The notes under the pieces are model-generated. The model made no database searches and was not told the DNA's origin. It was given only the letters and a program-made list of their open reading frames with translations. Shown here in pieces: positions 1 through 8,884 of a stretch of 64,000 bases of DNA. This DNA is from Kocuria rhizophila. GTDB taxonomy: Bacteria > Actinomycetota > Actinomycetes > Actinomycetales > Micrococcaceae. The translations under genes were made by a program, and so were the position numbers. How positions within the stretch are numbered: the first letter of the stretch is position 1; each line of letters starts with the position of its first letter. The stretch covers positions 1-64,000 of the forward strand of contig NZ_RCOM01000003.1 of NCBI RefSeq assembly GCF_003667225.1. Direction: 5' to 3'.

Positions 1-1
1 G

Positions 2-736
2 GGCCGCCCGGTCACCACCTCCCGCCCCGCCCCGGGGCGGCTGCGCGCGGCCTATCGGAGCTTCGAGGAGGCAGGCTTCGAGGCCGTCGTGTCCGTGCAC
101 CTCTCGGGTGAGCTCTCCGGCACGGTGGGGGCGGCGAGGATCGCGCGGCAGGACATCGGGATCCCGGTGCGCATCGTGGACACCCGCAGCGCCGGTCTGG
201 CGCAGGGACTGGGCGTGCGCGCGGCCCTGGGGGCGGCGGCGTCGGGAGCGGGGATCGAGGACGTCGCCCGCGCGGCCACCGAGGCGGCCGAACGGGCGCA
301 GGTGCTGATCCAGGTGCGCTCCCTGGACACCCTGCGCCGCGGCGGGCGGGTGAACCCGACCACGGCGATGGTGGGCACCATGCTGCAGATCAAGCCGCTG
401 CTGAGCCTGGCCGAGGGGAAGATCGTGACCGTGGAGCGCCCGGTGTCCCTGCCGCGGGCGAAGCAGCGGTTCATGACGCTCGTGGGGGAGGCGCTGGAGC
501 ACTCCGAGGCGCAGCACCCGGTGCTGTGCGTGCACCACGTGGCGGATCCGCACCGGGCGCGGGAGATCGGGGAGGTGCTCGTGGACCGCTACCGCCCGGA
601 CGCGGAGCTCGTGGTCAGCGAGCTGCCCCCGGTGCTGAGCGCGCACGTGGGGCTGGGGACGAAGGCGGCGATCGTGGAGGGGCCCACCTCCAGCCCGGTC
701 GCGCACGGTGTGAGGGCTCCCCAGCCGGGCGTCTGA
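2..736 (+). CDS. DegV family fatty-acid-binding protein (5' end outside window)
   Basis: The frame is open from the first complete codon of the window, so the gene starts upstream and only its last 244 codons are seen. Early residues read VTTSRPAPG and then SVHLSGELSGT, the DegV signature in which the TTS and SGT loops bind the fatty-acid head group. Later segments such as RSLDTLRRGGRVN and GTMLQIKPLLSL are also typical of the family. DegV-type proteins bind a fatty acid, and in firmicutes their FakB relatives present it to the kinase FakA; no fakA is visible here. A degV gene just upstream of comEA-comEC is common in actinobacteria. The GTG at 89 is an internal codon, not the start. The physiological role is unproven. 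Confidence 0.9.
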   Translation, partial: GRPVTTSRPAPGRLRAAYRSFEEAGFEAVVSVHLSGELSGTVGAARIARQDIGIPVRIVDTRSAGLAQGLGVRAALGAAASGAGIEDVARAATEAAERAQVLIQVRSLDTLRRGGRVNPTTAMVGTMLQIKPLLSLAEGKIVTVERPVSLPRAKQRFMTLVGEALEHSEAQHPVLCVHHVADPHRAREIGEVLVDRYRPDAELVVSELPPVLSAHVGLGTKAAIVEGPTSSPVAHGVRAPQPGV

Positions 737-813
737 CTCCCGCGTGCCGCACCGGGTCCACATCGGCGCGGTGACGCCCCTGGTGGGGGAGCGCGGCGCG
801 GTGGAGTGGGGGC

Positions 814-2139
814 ATGAGTGGCATCGAGTTCAGAGGGCGGCGCAGATTCCGTGACAGTGACGCGACCGAGCGGCTGAGCGCGCTGCTGCGCGAGGAGCGC
901 ACGGGCGGGGGATCCCACGCGGCCACCGGGCGTCCCGTGAGCGGGCCCGCGCAGAACGGGTCCGGAGTGCGGGGCGCGGCGGTGTTTCCGGGCGGCCGGG
1001 TGACCGACGGGCACGAGGAACGGGCCGATTCCGAGTTCGGCCGCTCGGATCTGCGTGCTGCGGACCTCTACGCCCCGGATTCGCACGCCTCGGACTCGTA
1101 CGTCTCCGATCCGCCCGGCGACGTTCCGGGCGTCCCTGTTCCGGGCGTCCCCCATGCGGGCGCGCCCGAGGCGAGCATCCCGGCCATCCCGGAGACCGGG
1201 TCCGTGGACGATCCTGCGCTCTGGCCGGAACCGGGCGGCTCGCGGCACCGTGAGGACGTGACCGTGCGCCGTCGGCTGAGTCGCCCCGCGCTCGTGCTGC
1301 TGTGCGTCGTGCTGCTGGTGGCCCTCGGAGCGGGGTGCGTAAGTCTGCTGAACGGCGCGCCCGAGGACGACGAGGTCGTGACCACGGCCGGGGCGTCCCC
1401 GGACGGTGGATCCTCCGGGGACGGCTCACTGGACGGCGAGGGACGCCTTCGCCCGGCGGGGGCCGGAGCGTCACCCCGTGCCTCCTCGGAACCGTCGGGA
1501 CGGCCGGGTTCCGGGCCGGGCGGTGCTTCCGGCGCCGCGGGGGCCGCCTCGGGCGCGCCCGGTGGTGTGGTGACCGTCCACGTGGTGGGAGAGGTCAAAG
1601 ACCCCTCGGTGGTCACCCTGTCTCCCGGAGCCCGGGTCATGGACGCGGTCCAGGCCGCCGGAGGGTTTGCGCCCGGGGCCGTGAAGGACCGGATCAACCT
1701 GGCAGAGCCCGTGGTGGACGGCGCCCAGATCGTGATTCCCAACCGGTCCAACGTGGACGAGGTGCTCGCCGCCGGTGCCGCGCCGGGTGCCGGGGCACGG
1801 TCTGCCGGGCCCACTGCCGGTGGATCCGCCGCGGGCGGGACCTCTCCGGGCGGGTCCGCGGGGGCCGGAGCGCCCGGGCAAGGTGGGTCGGCCTCGGAAC
1901 GGACATCCGGTACAGGGGATCAGCGCGCACCGGGCACCGGCTCCGGGGCCCTGGTGGACCTTAACACCGCCAGCCAGGCCGAGCTGGAGGAGCTGCCCAA
2001 GGTGGGGCCCGTGCTCGCGCAGCGCATCGTGGAGTTCCGCACCCAGCACGGTCCCTTCACTGCCCCGCAGCAGCTGGACGACGTCAGCGGAGTGGGCCCC
2101 GCCATGCTGGAGGCACTGCTGCCGCTGGTCACGGTGTGA
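814..2139 (+). CDS. comEA: ComEA-like DNA-uptake protein with long cytoplasmic N-terminus
   Basis: Predicted membrane-anchored DNA-binding protein of 441 aa that would hand DNA to ComEC. Residues 1-150 are hydrophilic, Pro/Gly/Asp-rich and of unknown function. One transmembrane segment follows at about 155-178. A low-complexity Gly/Ser/Pro linker leads to an SLBB domain at about 248-312 (starting VTVHVVGEVKDPSVVTLSPG), another low-complexity linker, and a C-terminal helix-hairpin-helix pair at about 380-441 (VDLNTASQAELEELPKVGPV). The C-terminal part is standard ComEA; the long N-terminus is larger than in Bacillus ComEA (about 200 aa in total). The start ATG has a GGAG-like site about 10 nt upstream. 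The stop overlaps the comEC start by 4 nt, so translation is probably coupled. Confidence 0.9.
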   Translation: MSGIEFRGRRRFRDSDATERLSALLREERTGGGSHAATGRPVSGPAQNGSGVRGAAVFPGGRVTDGHEERADSEFGRSDLRAADLYAPDSHASDSYVSDPPGDVPGVPVPGVPHAGAPEASIPAIPETGSVDDPALWPEPGGSRHREDVTVRRRLSRPALVLLCVVLLVALGAGCVSLLNGAPEDDEVVTTAGASPDGGSSGDGSLDGEGRLRPAGAGASPRASSEPSGRPGSGPGGASGAAGAASGAPGGVVTVHVVGEVKDPSVVTLSPGARVMDAVQAAGGFAPGAVKDRINLAEPVVDGAQIVIPNRSNVDEVLAAGAAPGAGARSAGPTAGGSAAGGTSPGGSAGAGAPGQGGSASERTSGTGDQRAPGTGSGALVDLNTASQAELEELPKVGPVLAQRIVEFRTQHGPFTAPQQLDDVSGVGPAMLEALLPLVTV

Positions 2140-4922
2140 GCGTGACGTGGGACCTGCGGCTGCTGCCCGTGGCGCTCGCGGTGTGGGCCTCGGCCGCCGC
2201 GACCATGGCCGCCGGGTGGGCCGGGGGCGCGGCGTGCGCGCTGATCGCCACGGTGCTGGTCCCGGTGGTGGACCGGGTGCCACAGTGGGCCCGGATGACG
2301 CGGGGGTGGGCACAGGGCGTGCGCCGGGTCGGTACCCCCGGGATCCTCGGCCGCGCGATCCGCGGCGGGACTGCACCGAGCCGTGCTCGTCGGCCCCACC
2401 GCAGCGATCGGTCCCACCTCAATGCTCAGCCCCCTCACACCGTGCGGTCCCCGCGTTCTGTTCTGTCCCGGGGGAGTGGTGGGGCGTCACGACGCGCTCA
2501 CCCCGCCCCGAACGGACGTCCCACGCCTCCACGTCCCGTCATGGCCGCCCTCGTGCTCCTCGCGGGGGCGGCGGCAGTCGTGAGCGCGCTCGCCGCCACG
2601 GCACCGGCCCGGGCGTTTCTGGACGAGCACCCGCAGGGCTCGGTCGTGCGGGTGGAGGCGAGCGTGTCCGGGACACCGTCCCCCTACACGTCCCGCTCGC
2701 TGCACGGGGAGCAGGAGGCCTCCCACGGGGTCGCGGTCACCCTGGACGTGGCAACGGCGGACGGCGCTGCCACAGCCACCGGGCTCACCGTGTTCGCAAC
2801 CCACCCCGGCTGGGAGGCCCTGGACGACGGGCAGCGCGTGAGCGCCGTCGTGACCGTGGCGAGCACCGCGACCCCCGCCCGGCTGCTTGCCCGGGCCACG
2901 TCCCCGCCCGTGACGGACGCACAGGCCGGACCCGAGCCCGGGCCGGTGGAGGCCGTCCGCGCGGACCTCACCCGCATCGCCGGGGGCTTCGGCGCCGTAA
3001 GTGCGGGCCTGGTGCCCGGCATGACCGTGGGGGACACCTCCCAGCTGCCGGACGCACTCGCCCAGAGCATGAAGGATACCGGGCTCACCCACCTCATCGC
3101 GGTGTCCGGGTCCAACTGCGCCCTGGTGATGACCCTCAGCGGGTTCACCGCACTGTCCCTCGGGGCGGGCCGGCGCACGTGCGTGGGGGTGGGTCTCGTG
3201 GCTCTCGCGGGCTTCGTGGTGCTCGTGGGCCCGGACCCGTCCGTGCTGCGCGCCGGGGTCATGGGGGCCCTGGGCGGGCTCGCCATGCTCAGCGGGCGCG
3301 CCGGGGTGAGCCTCAACGCCCTGTGCGCGGCGGTGACCGGACTGGTGCTCGCGCGCCCGGACCTGGCCACGGACATGGGCTTCGTGCTCTCCGTGCTGGC
3401 CACCGCGGGCATCGTGGTCAGCGCCCGACCCGTCACCCGTGTGCTCAGCACCCGCCTGCCCACAGTGCTCGCCGTGTGCATCGCGGTGCCGCTCGTGGCC
3501 CAGCTGTGGTGCGGGCCCGCACTGCTGCTGCTCAACCCCGACCTGCCGCTGTACTCCCTGCCCGCGAACATGGTCGCCGCACCCCTGGTGCCGGTGGTCA
3601 CCGTGGCCGGACTGCTCGCGGTGTGCGTCCTGCTGACCGGGCTCCTGCTGAACCCCGTGCTGTCCTGGGCGCTGCCGGGTGCGGCGGACCCCGCCTCGTT
3701 CGCGGGCTGGGACCGCGCCGCGAGCCTGCCCGTGGGCATCGCCTCCTACCCGGCGCGCACCATCGGGTGGATCGCCGACACCTTCGCCTCCCTGCCCGGC
3801 GCGCACGTCCCCTGGCCACCCGATGTGCCGGGGTTCCTGCTGCTCACGGTCCTGACCGTCCTCGCGCTCGCCGTGCTGCACACGGTGGACGCGCGCATGC
3901 GCTGGCCGCAACCAACCGCCGGAACCGCGGATCCCACATCCGCCGAACGCCCGGTGCCGGACGCCGTGTGGCGCGCCCGCGCACACCGCCTCCGGGCACG
4001 ACGCCGCCTGCTCGCCGCCACGGCATCCCTCGCCCTGGTCATGCTCCTGGTCACCGCCGTGATGTGGTGGTTTCGCCCGCCCCCGGAGTGGGAGTCGGTG
4101 GTGTGCGACGTGGGGCAGGGGGACGCCGTGCTGCACCGCACGGGGGAGCACAGTGCCGTACTCGTGGACGGTGGCCCCGACCCCCGCGCACTGACCCGGT
4201 GTCTCCGGGACGCCGACGTCACCCGCCTGGACGCGGTGATCGCCACCCACGACCACGCCGACCATGTCGCCGGGCTCGAGGGGCTCGCCGAGATCGTGGA
4301 CGTGGACCGCGTCTGGTACTCCGCCGCCGGGGACACCCTGCCGGACGAGCTCACCCAGTGGGCGGACATCGCCACACGCCCCGCTCCCGGTGAGCAGCTG
4401 CACGTGGGGCCGCTCACCGTGGAGGTTCTCGCTCCCGCACCTCCGCCCACCACCCCCGATGGCACCCCGACGGCAGGCACGGCGCCGTCCGGCTCCAGTG
4501 GCAGCACGTCACCACGCCCCGCGCACCGCAAGGTCACCTCCGAGGACGAGAACAACGCCTCCCTCGTCCTGCTCCTGACCCTCGACGGCCCTGACGGCAC
4601 CACCACCTGGCTCAGTGCAGGAGACCTCGAAGCGGACGGCTACCGCCGCGACCTGCGCACGTTCCCCGGAGCGCACCCACCCACCGTGGACGTCCTCAAG
4701 GTCTCCCACCACGGCGCCCGCAACGGCGGCACCGACATCATCCACGACACCCACCCGGCGCTCGCGGTGATCTCCGTGGGGGAGGACAACAGCTACGGCC
4801 ACCCGCACCCCCAGACGGTTGCCGCGCTGCAGGAGGTGGGCGCGGCAGTGGCCCGCACGGACCAGAACGGCGCCCTGTGGGTGCACCGCGAAGGAGAGCG
4901 CATGGTCGTGTCCCGACGCTGA
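2136..4922 (+). CDS. comEC: ComEC/Rec2 family DNA-uptake channel
   Basis: Polytopic membrane protein of 928 aa expected to carry single-stranded DNA across the membrane. Order of parts: N-terminal hydrophobic segments, an Arg/Pro-rich stretch at about 80-130, another membrane segment, an OB-like region, and the competence domain with many helices (TGLTHLIAVSGSNCALVMTL at about 313-332). The C-terminal third is a metallo-beta-lactamase-like domain with VCDVGQGDAVLH, the metal motif THDHADH, and VLKVSHHGARNG. The GTG start overlaps the comEA stop by 4 nt. All three standard ComEC modules are present, so the protein looks intact. No type IV pilus or other competence genes are in the window, so competence of the organism cannot be inferred from this pair alone. 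Confidence 0.93.
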   Translation: MSVTWDLRLLPVALAVWASAAATMAAGWAGGAACALIATVLVPVVDRVPQWARMTRGWAQGVRRVGTPGILGRAIRGGTAPSRARRPHRSDRSHLNAQPPHTVRSPRSVLSRGSGGASRRAHPAPNGRPTPPRPVMAALVLLAGAAAVVSALAATAPARAFLDEHPQGSVVRVEASVSGTPSPYTSRSLHGEQEASHGVAVTLDVATADGAATATGLTVFATHPGWEALDDGQRVSAVVTVASTATPARLLARATSPPVTDAQAGPEPGPVEAVRADLTRIAGGFGAVSAGLVPGMTVGDTSQLPDALAQSMKDTGLTHLIAVSGSNCALVMTLSGFTALSLGAGRRTCVGVGLVALAGFVVLVGPDPSVLRAGVMGALGGLAMLSGRAGVSLNALCAAVTGLVLARPDLATDMGFVLSVLATAGIVVSARPVTRVLSTRLPTVLAVCIAVPLVAQLWCGPALLLLNPDLPLYSLPANMVAAPLVPVVTVAGLLAVCVLLTGLLLNPVLSWALPGAADPASFAGWDRAASLPVGIASYPARTIGWIADTFASLPGAHVPWPPDVPGFLLLTVLTVLALAVLHTVDARMRWPQPTAGTADPTSAERPVPDAVWRARAHRLRARRRLLAATASLALVMLLVTAVMWWFRPPPEWESVVCDVGQGDAVLHRTGEHSAVLVDGGPDPRALTRCLRDADVTRLDAVIATHDHADHVAGLEGLAEIVDVDRVWYSAAGDTLPDELTQWADIATRPAPGEQLHVGPLTVEVLAPAPPPTTPDGTPTAGTAPSGSSGSTSPRPAHRKVTSEDENNASLVLLLTLDGPDGTTTWLSAGDLEADGYRRDLRTFPGAHPPTVDVLKVSHHGARNGGTDIIHDTHPALAVISVGEDNSYGHPHPQTVAALQEVGAAVARTDQNGALWVHREGERMVVSRR

Positions 4923-5074
4923 GCGGGGCAGCACCAGCAGAAATATCGCGGGGGGAAGATCTGTTGTGCACCACGAAACACCGGGCATCCGCGCCGGTCA
5001 CCCCGGGGCCGTACGTCGTCAGGACACCGCTCCGGTGCGGCACGTGCGTGGCGCCCCTCGACGGAAGGACTCCC

Positions 5075-6172
5075 ATGCGCTCCACCCTGTTCGAACCCAT
5101 CACCCTCCGCGGCCTCACGGTCCGCAACCGGCTGTGGATCCCGCCCATGTGCCAGTACTCCGCGTTCGGGGAGGACGGCGTGCCCACCGACTGGCACCTC
5201 GTGCACTACGGATCGCTCACCGCCGGTGGGGCGGGGGCCGTGATGGTGGAGGCGAGCGCCGTCGTGCCCGAGGGCCGCATCAGCCACCGGGACCTGGGAC
5301 TGTGGAACGACGAGCAGCGGGACGCCCTCGTGCGGATCGTGGACTTCGCCCACCAGCAGGGCGCGGCCATTGGCGTGCAGCTCGCCCACGCGGGACGCAA
5401 GGCCAGCACGGAGGCCGCCTGGGGCTCCGAGAACCCCGGCCGGTCCATCGCGCCGCAGGACGGGGGCTGGCAGACCGTGGGCCCCTCCGCTGTCGCCTTC
5501 CCTGGCCTCGCCGAGCCCGTCGCACTGGACGAGCAGGGCATCGACGACGTCGTGGCCGCGTTCGCCGCCTCGGCCCGCCGTGCCGTGGAGGCCGGCATGG
5601 ACTTCGTGGAGCTCCACGGCGCCCACGGGTACCTCCTCCACGAGTTCCTCTCCCCGCTGAGCAACGAGCGCACGGACGAATACGGCGGCACCCTGGAGAA
5701 CCGCGCCCGGCTGCTGCTGCGCGTCACCGACGCCGTCCGCGACGTGATCCCCAAGGACATGCCCCTGCTCGTGCGCCTCTCCGCCACCGACTGGACCGAG
5801 GGCGGGCTCACCGTCGCCGACACCTCCCGCGTCTCCGGGTGGCTCGCCGAGCACGGTGCAGACCTCATCGACGTCTCCTCCGCCGCCAACGTGCCCGCCG
5901 AGATCCCCGTGGGACCCGGCTACCAGGTGCCCCTCGCCACCGAGATCAAGACCACCGCCGGGGTGCCCGTGGCCGCGGTCGGCATGATCGACACCGCCTG
6001 GCAGGCCGAGCAGATCGTCGCCACCGGACTCGCGGACGTGGTGCTCATGGGCCGCGAAGCGCTGCGTGACCCCCACGTGGCGCTCACCGCCGCCCGTGCC
6101 CTGGGCGTGCAGGAGTTCCCGGTCCCGGGCCAGTACGAACGCGCCTACCGCCGCCCGCCCCGCACCCGCTGA
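5075..6172 (+). CDS. Old-yellow-enzyme family NADPH-dependent flavin oxidoreductase (YqjM/NamA type)
   Basis: FMN-dependent ene-reductase of 365 aa that would reduce activated C=C bonds with NADPH. The start is set at the ATG of MRSTLFEPITLRGL, 5 nt after an AAGGAC site; an upstream in-frame extension lacks family similarity. With this start the YqjM-defining pair falls at Cys26 and Tyr28 (PPMCQYS), exactly as in Bacillus YqjM. The substrate-binding histidines lie in ELHGAHGYLLHEF, and the FMN phosphate loop near the C-terminus includes DVVLMGREALRDP. It sits alone between comEC and holA in an otherwise conserved block, so it looks like a lineage-specific insertion. The natural substrate is unknown. 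Confidence 0.9.
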   Translation: MRSTLFEPITLRGLTVRNRLWIPPMCQYSAFGEDGVPTDWHLVHYGSLTAGGAGAVMVEASAVVPEGRISHRDLGLWNDEQRDALVRIVDFAHQQGAAIGVQLAHAGRKASTEAAWGSENPGRSIAPQDGGWQTVGPSAVAFPGLAEPVALDEQGIDDVVAAFAASARRAVEAGMDFVELHGAHGYLLHEFLSPLSNERTDEYGGTLENRARLLLRVTDAVRDVIPKDMPLLVRLSATDWTEGGLTVADTSRVSGWLAEHGADLIDVSSAANVPAEIPVGPGYQVPLATEIKTTAGVPVAAVGMIDTAWQAEQIVATGLADVVLMGREALRDPHVALTAARALGVQEFPVPGQYERAYRRPPRTR

Positions 6173-6523
6173 GCCCGGGCGCTCGCCGGACAGCGACTTG
6201 AGCGTGATTCGGCGGTGGCCGCCGAGCACGAGAGCCAGGGCGCTCGAGGGACACGACCGGATCCGGGATGCGGAGTTGAGCGAGGAGTCCGGGGGATGCG
6301 ACGTTCGAAGGACGACGGCGCGCTGCCGGGCCCCGTCCGCACCGTCCCGCGGTGTCCCGGCGTCGCCCGCCCTGCACAGGCTCTCCGGGGTGTCTGCGCC
6401 CACGGTTAGCATGGGGAGGCAGCGTCGGCGTCCCGACCCCGCACATGCCGGTGCAACGGCGCGCACGTACCCGGCCCCGGGCGGCGACGTCACCCGAGCA
6501 GTCGGCCACGATCGAGGAGCACC
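6173..6523. other. Intergenic region upstream of holA
   Basis: About 350 nt with no convincing gene: the short open frames have no codon bias or recognisable motif. A TAGCAT box at 6407-6412 is a candidate -10 element for holA and would give an untranslated leader of about 105 nt. No good -35 was seen, so this is a weak call. Confidence 0.3.
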
Positions 6524-7537
6524 ATGACCCCGGCACGCACGTCTTCCCGCCGCCAGGCGCCCTCGGCCCCGCAGACCTCGTGGCGTGAGGCCACACCTCA
6601 ACCCCTTGTGCTGGCCTCCGGCTCGGACGAGTACATCCTGCAGCGCATCAAGGAGACGCTCCGGGACACCATCCGCGTGGACCGGGGTGCGTGCGAGGTC
6701 ACGGACATCGCGGCCGGGGACTACGAGCCGGGCCAGCTCGCCGTGGTCACCAGCCCGTCCCTCTTCGACGACCCCAAGCTCGTGTGCGTCCAAGAACTTG
6801 CGGGCATGAACGAGCACCTGCTGGCGGACGCCCTGGCCTACGTGGCCAACCCGGACCCGGACGTCACCGTGCTGTGGCAGCACTCCGGGGGCACCCGCGG
6901 CAAGAAGCTGCTGGACGCCCTCAAGGAGAAGGCTCTCGTCCTGGACTGCACCCCGCCCAAGACCGACCGGGACAAGTCCTCGTTCGTCCTCGCGGAGTTC
7001 CGCGCGCAGAACAAGCGCATCGAGCCCGACGCCGCCCGCGCTCTCGCCGCTGCCGTCGGCACCTCCACCGCCGAAATGGCCGCCGCGTGCTCCCAGCTGA
7101 TCGCGGACGGTCCCGTGACCGTGGATCTCGAACTTGTGGAGAAGTACTACGGCGGCCGCGTGGAGGTCACCGCGTTCCGCGTGGCAGACGCCGCCGTGGC
7201 GGGCAACGCCGAGCAGGCCCTGAAACTGTGGCGCCAGGCAGTGGACGTGGGGGTGGACCCCGTTCCCATGGTGGCCACGCTGGGCTCGAAGATGCGGCTG
7301 ATCGCGCTCACGGCCGGTTCCCGCGGGGGAGCGGGGCAGATCGCCCGGGACGTCGGCGCCGCGCCGTGGCAGGTGGAGCGCGCCCAGAACGAGGCGCGCC
7401 GGTTCACCGCCCAGGACGTCACCCGGGCGCTGCAGGCCATCGCCGAGGCGGATGCCCAGGTCAAGGGGGCGTCCCGGTCCCCGTACTTCGCGGTGGAGCG
7501 CGCCATCACGGTGATCGCCACGTCCGGCCACCGCTGA
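6524..7537 (+). CDS. holA: DNA polymerase III subunit delta
   Basis: Clamp-loader delta subunit, 337 aa, which opens the beta sliding clamp. The family pattern is visible: LASGSDEYILQRIKETLRD in place of a P-loop near the N-terminus, VVTSPSLFDDPKLVCVQ, then HSGGTRGKKLLDALKEKALVLDC, and a C-terminal helical part with VEKYYGGRVEVTAFRVADA and PWQVERAQNEARRF. The ATG at 6524 is preceded by GAGGAGC. The first 28 residues are Ser/Arg/Pro-rich and the family core starts at about residue 29, so a later start cannot be excluded. It converges with rpsT over a shared hairpin, the usual actinobacterial arrangement. Confidence 0.92.
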   Translation: MTPARTSSRRQAPSAPQTSWREATPQPLVLASGSDEYILQRIKETLRDTIRVDRGACEVTDIAAGDYEPGQLAVVTSPSLFDDPKLVCVQELAGMNEHLLADALAYVANPDPDVTVLWQHSGGTRGKKLLDALKEKALVLDCTPPKTDRDKSSFVLAEFRAQNKRIEPDAARALAAAVGTSTAEMAAACSQLIADGPVTVDLELVEKYYGGRVEVTAFRVADAAVAGNAEQALKLWRQAVDVGVDPVPMVATLGSKMRLIALTAGSRGGAGQIARDVGAAPWQVERAQNEARRFTAQDVTRALQAIAEADAQVKGASRSPYFAVERAITVIATSGHR

Positions 7538-7564
7538 GCGAGCGGCAGCACACCGCACACGACA

Positions 7565-7599
7565 ACGGGCCCGGCACTCGCGAGGAGTGCCGGGCCCGT
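7565..7599. terminator. Bidirectional hairpin between holA and rpsT
   Basis: A perfect 15-bp stem (7565-7579 pairing with 7585-7599) with a 5-nt loop lies between two converging genes. There is no clear T-run, as is common in very GC-rich actinobacteria, so its role as a terminator is inferred from the perfect stem and the position. Confidence 0.75.
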
Positions 7600-7621
7600 G
7601 TGCTCCGTCAGTGAGACGGTG

Positions 7622-7891
7622 TCAGCCGATTCCGATCTTGGCGACCTTCTTGGCCAGACCGGACTTCTTGTTGGCCGCGGTGTTCTTGTGCAGAACGCCC
7701 TTGGACACGGCCTTGTCGAGCTTGCGGGACGCGGTGCGCAGGGTCTCCGCAGCGGCGTCCTTGTTGCCGGACTCCACAGCGGCATCCACCTTGCGGATGA
7801 GCGTCTTGAGCTCGGACTTGTACGAGTTGTTGCGCAGGCGAGCCTTCTCGTTGGTGAGGATGCGCTTCTTCTGCGACTTGATGTTGGCCAC
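7622..7891 (-). CDS. rpsT: 30S ribosomal protein S20
   Basis: Small-subunit protein of 89 aa that binds 16S rRNA early in assembly. The Lys-rich sequence [20 protein letters not shown] and the C-terminal [16 protein letters not shown] are diagnostic, and the length is normal. The GTG start follows a GGAG at about 7898-7901 on the minus strand. It is transcribed singly towards holA. In other bacteria S20 represses its own translation; the roughly 130-nt leader here would leave room for that, but no specific structure was identified. Confidence 0.98.
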   Translation of the reverse strand: MANIKSQKKRILTNEKARLRNNSYKSELKTLIRKVDAAVESGNKDAAAETLRTASRKLDKAVSKGVLHKNTAANKKSGLAKKVAKIGIG

Positions 7892-8026
7892 GTGTAACTC
7901 CTAGAACGATTGCGGAAGTAGGTCAGTGAGGGCTCACGGATGGTCATCGACTGAGTTGTGAGAGTGGGGATGCTCGGTGGCAACCATCCGCTGTGCCCGA
8001 CGACCAGCGCGGACACACAGCGGTCT

Positions 8027-8035
8027 ACTTTAGCA
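8027..8035 (-). promoter_or_regulatory. rpsT: Candidate extended -10 promoter of rpsT, in the 309-nt gap 7892-8200
   Basis: On the minus strand the sequence reads TGCTAAAGT, an extended -10 (TGn plus TAAAGT), about 135 nt before the rpsT start. No -35 was recognised, which is usual for extended -10 promoters. The rest of the gap 7892-8200 shows no gene. Confidence 0.4.
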
Positions 8036-8200
8036 GACTGCCGCCACGGATGCCCGGCGCGGCACGTCGGTACCGGGGAGCGCCGCCCGGTCCGTGCTGA
8101 GGTGACGTGAGGCCGTGGCGTTCTGGGTCGTGGTTGATGGCGCGCCGGTCCGAGGGCGGGCACCGGGTGCTGTCTCGGTGCTGCGAGGACGCTGGCGGGT

Positions 8201-8800
8201 TCAGCGCCGCCGCGTCAGCTCCGCCGCCACGGCGTCGAACCGCGACCGGTCCAGCACCGCACCCTCACGCCGCACGTCCTCCGGCCGCACCGGGATGATC
8301 CGGTCGATCCGCGCCTCCGAGGGACGCCCGGAACGGTCCCAGCCGCCCACTCCCACGTCCACGTACGAGGGGTCGTCGTGGCGGGCGGTGTCGTGGTCCT
8401 TGGAGGTCAGCATGACGCACAGCAGGTGCTCGCCGGCGCGGTCCACGATCAGCACGGGCCGGTCCTTCCCGCGCGAGTGGTCCTCCTGGTAGGGCACCCA
8501 GGTCCACACGACCTCCCCGGGATCGGGCCGCCCGTCCGGCTTCGCGGCCCACCGCGGGTTCACGGGCCCCGTCCAGTCCCCGGGGTACGGCGAAGAGGTG
8601 CCGGGGGCGCGGGTGCCGGAGGGCGACGTCGCCGTGCCCGGCCGGGTGCTCGAGGTGCCGTTCTCGTGGGCCACGGTGGGCGGCGGCGTCGTGCTCCCGG
8701 AGCGTGACGAACGGGAGGCGGGACCGCGGGAACCCGCGTAGCGCTGGTACATGCGGACGAGGCGCAGCCCCTGGTTCAGGAGTCGAGTGATGTCGGCCAT
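8201..8800 (-). CDS. PemK/MazF-like family protein with Ser/Thr/Pro-rich N-terminus
   Basis: Protein of 199 aa. Residues 1-85 hold a short amphipathic start ([19 protein letters not shown]) and a low-complexity Ser/Thr/Pro stretch. Residues 95-199 resemble the PemK/MazF endoribonuclease fold: [14 protein letters not shown], then [21 protein letters not shown] and [20 protein letters not shown]. MazF-type toxins cut mRNA, but no antitoxin gene lies next to it, and single copies beside lepA are common in actinobacteria, so a toxin role is uncertain. TACGAT at 8807-8812 (minus strand) lies exactly 6 nt before the ATG with no Shine-Dalgarno sequence, suggesting a leaderless mRNA. It is divergent from lepA. 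Confidence 0.72.
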   Translation of the reverse strand: MADITRLLNQGLRLVRMYQRYAGSRGPASRSSRSGSTTPPPTVAHENGTSSTRPGTATSPSGTRAPGTSSPYPGDWTGPVNPRWAAKPDGRPDPGEVVWTWVPYQEDHSRGKDRPVLIVDRAGEHLLCVMLTSKDHDTARHDDPSYVDVGVGGWDRSGRPSEARIDRIIPVRPEDVRREGAVLDRSRFDAVAAELTRRR

Positions 8801-8884
8801 GGGGACATCGTAGGGGGACCGGTTCGCCCCCGGCCCGGGATCATGGGAAACTGGGGAGTCATCCTGAGAACGAAAGGACCGCCC

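Noticed and set aside
4793-7558. Minus-strand frame of 921 codons opposite the flavin reductase and holA
   Set aside because: Antisense to two genes with clear catalytic or family motifs; no domain in the translation.
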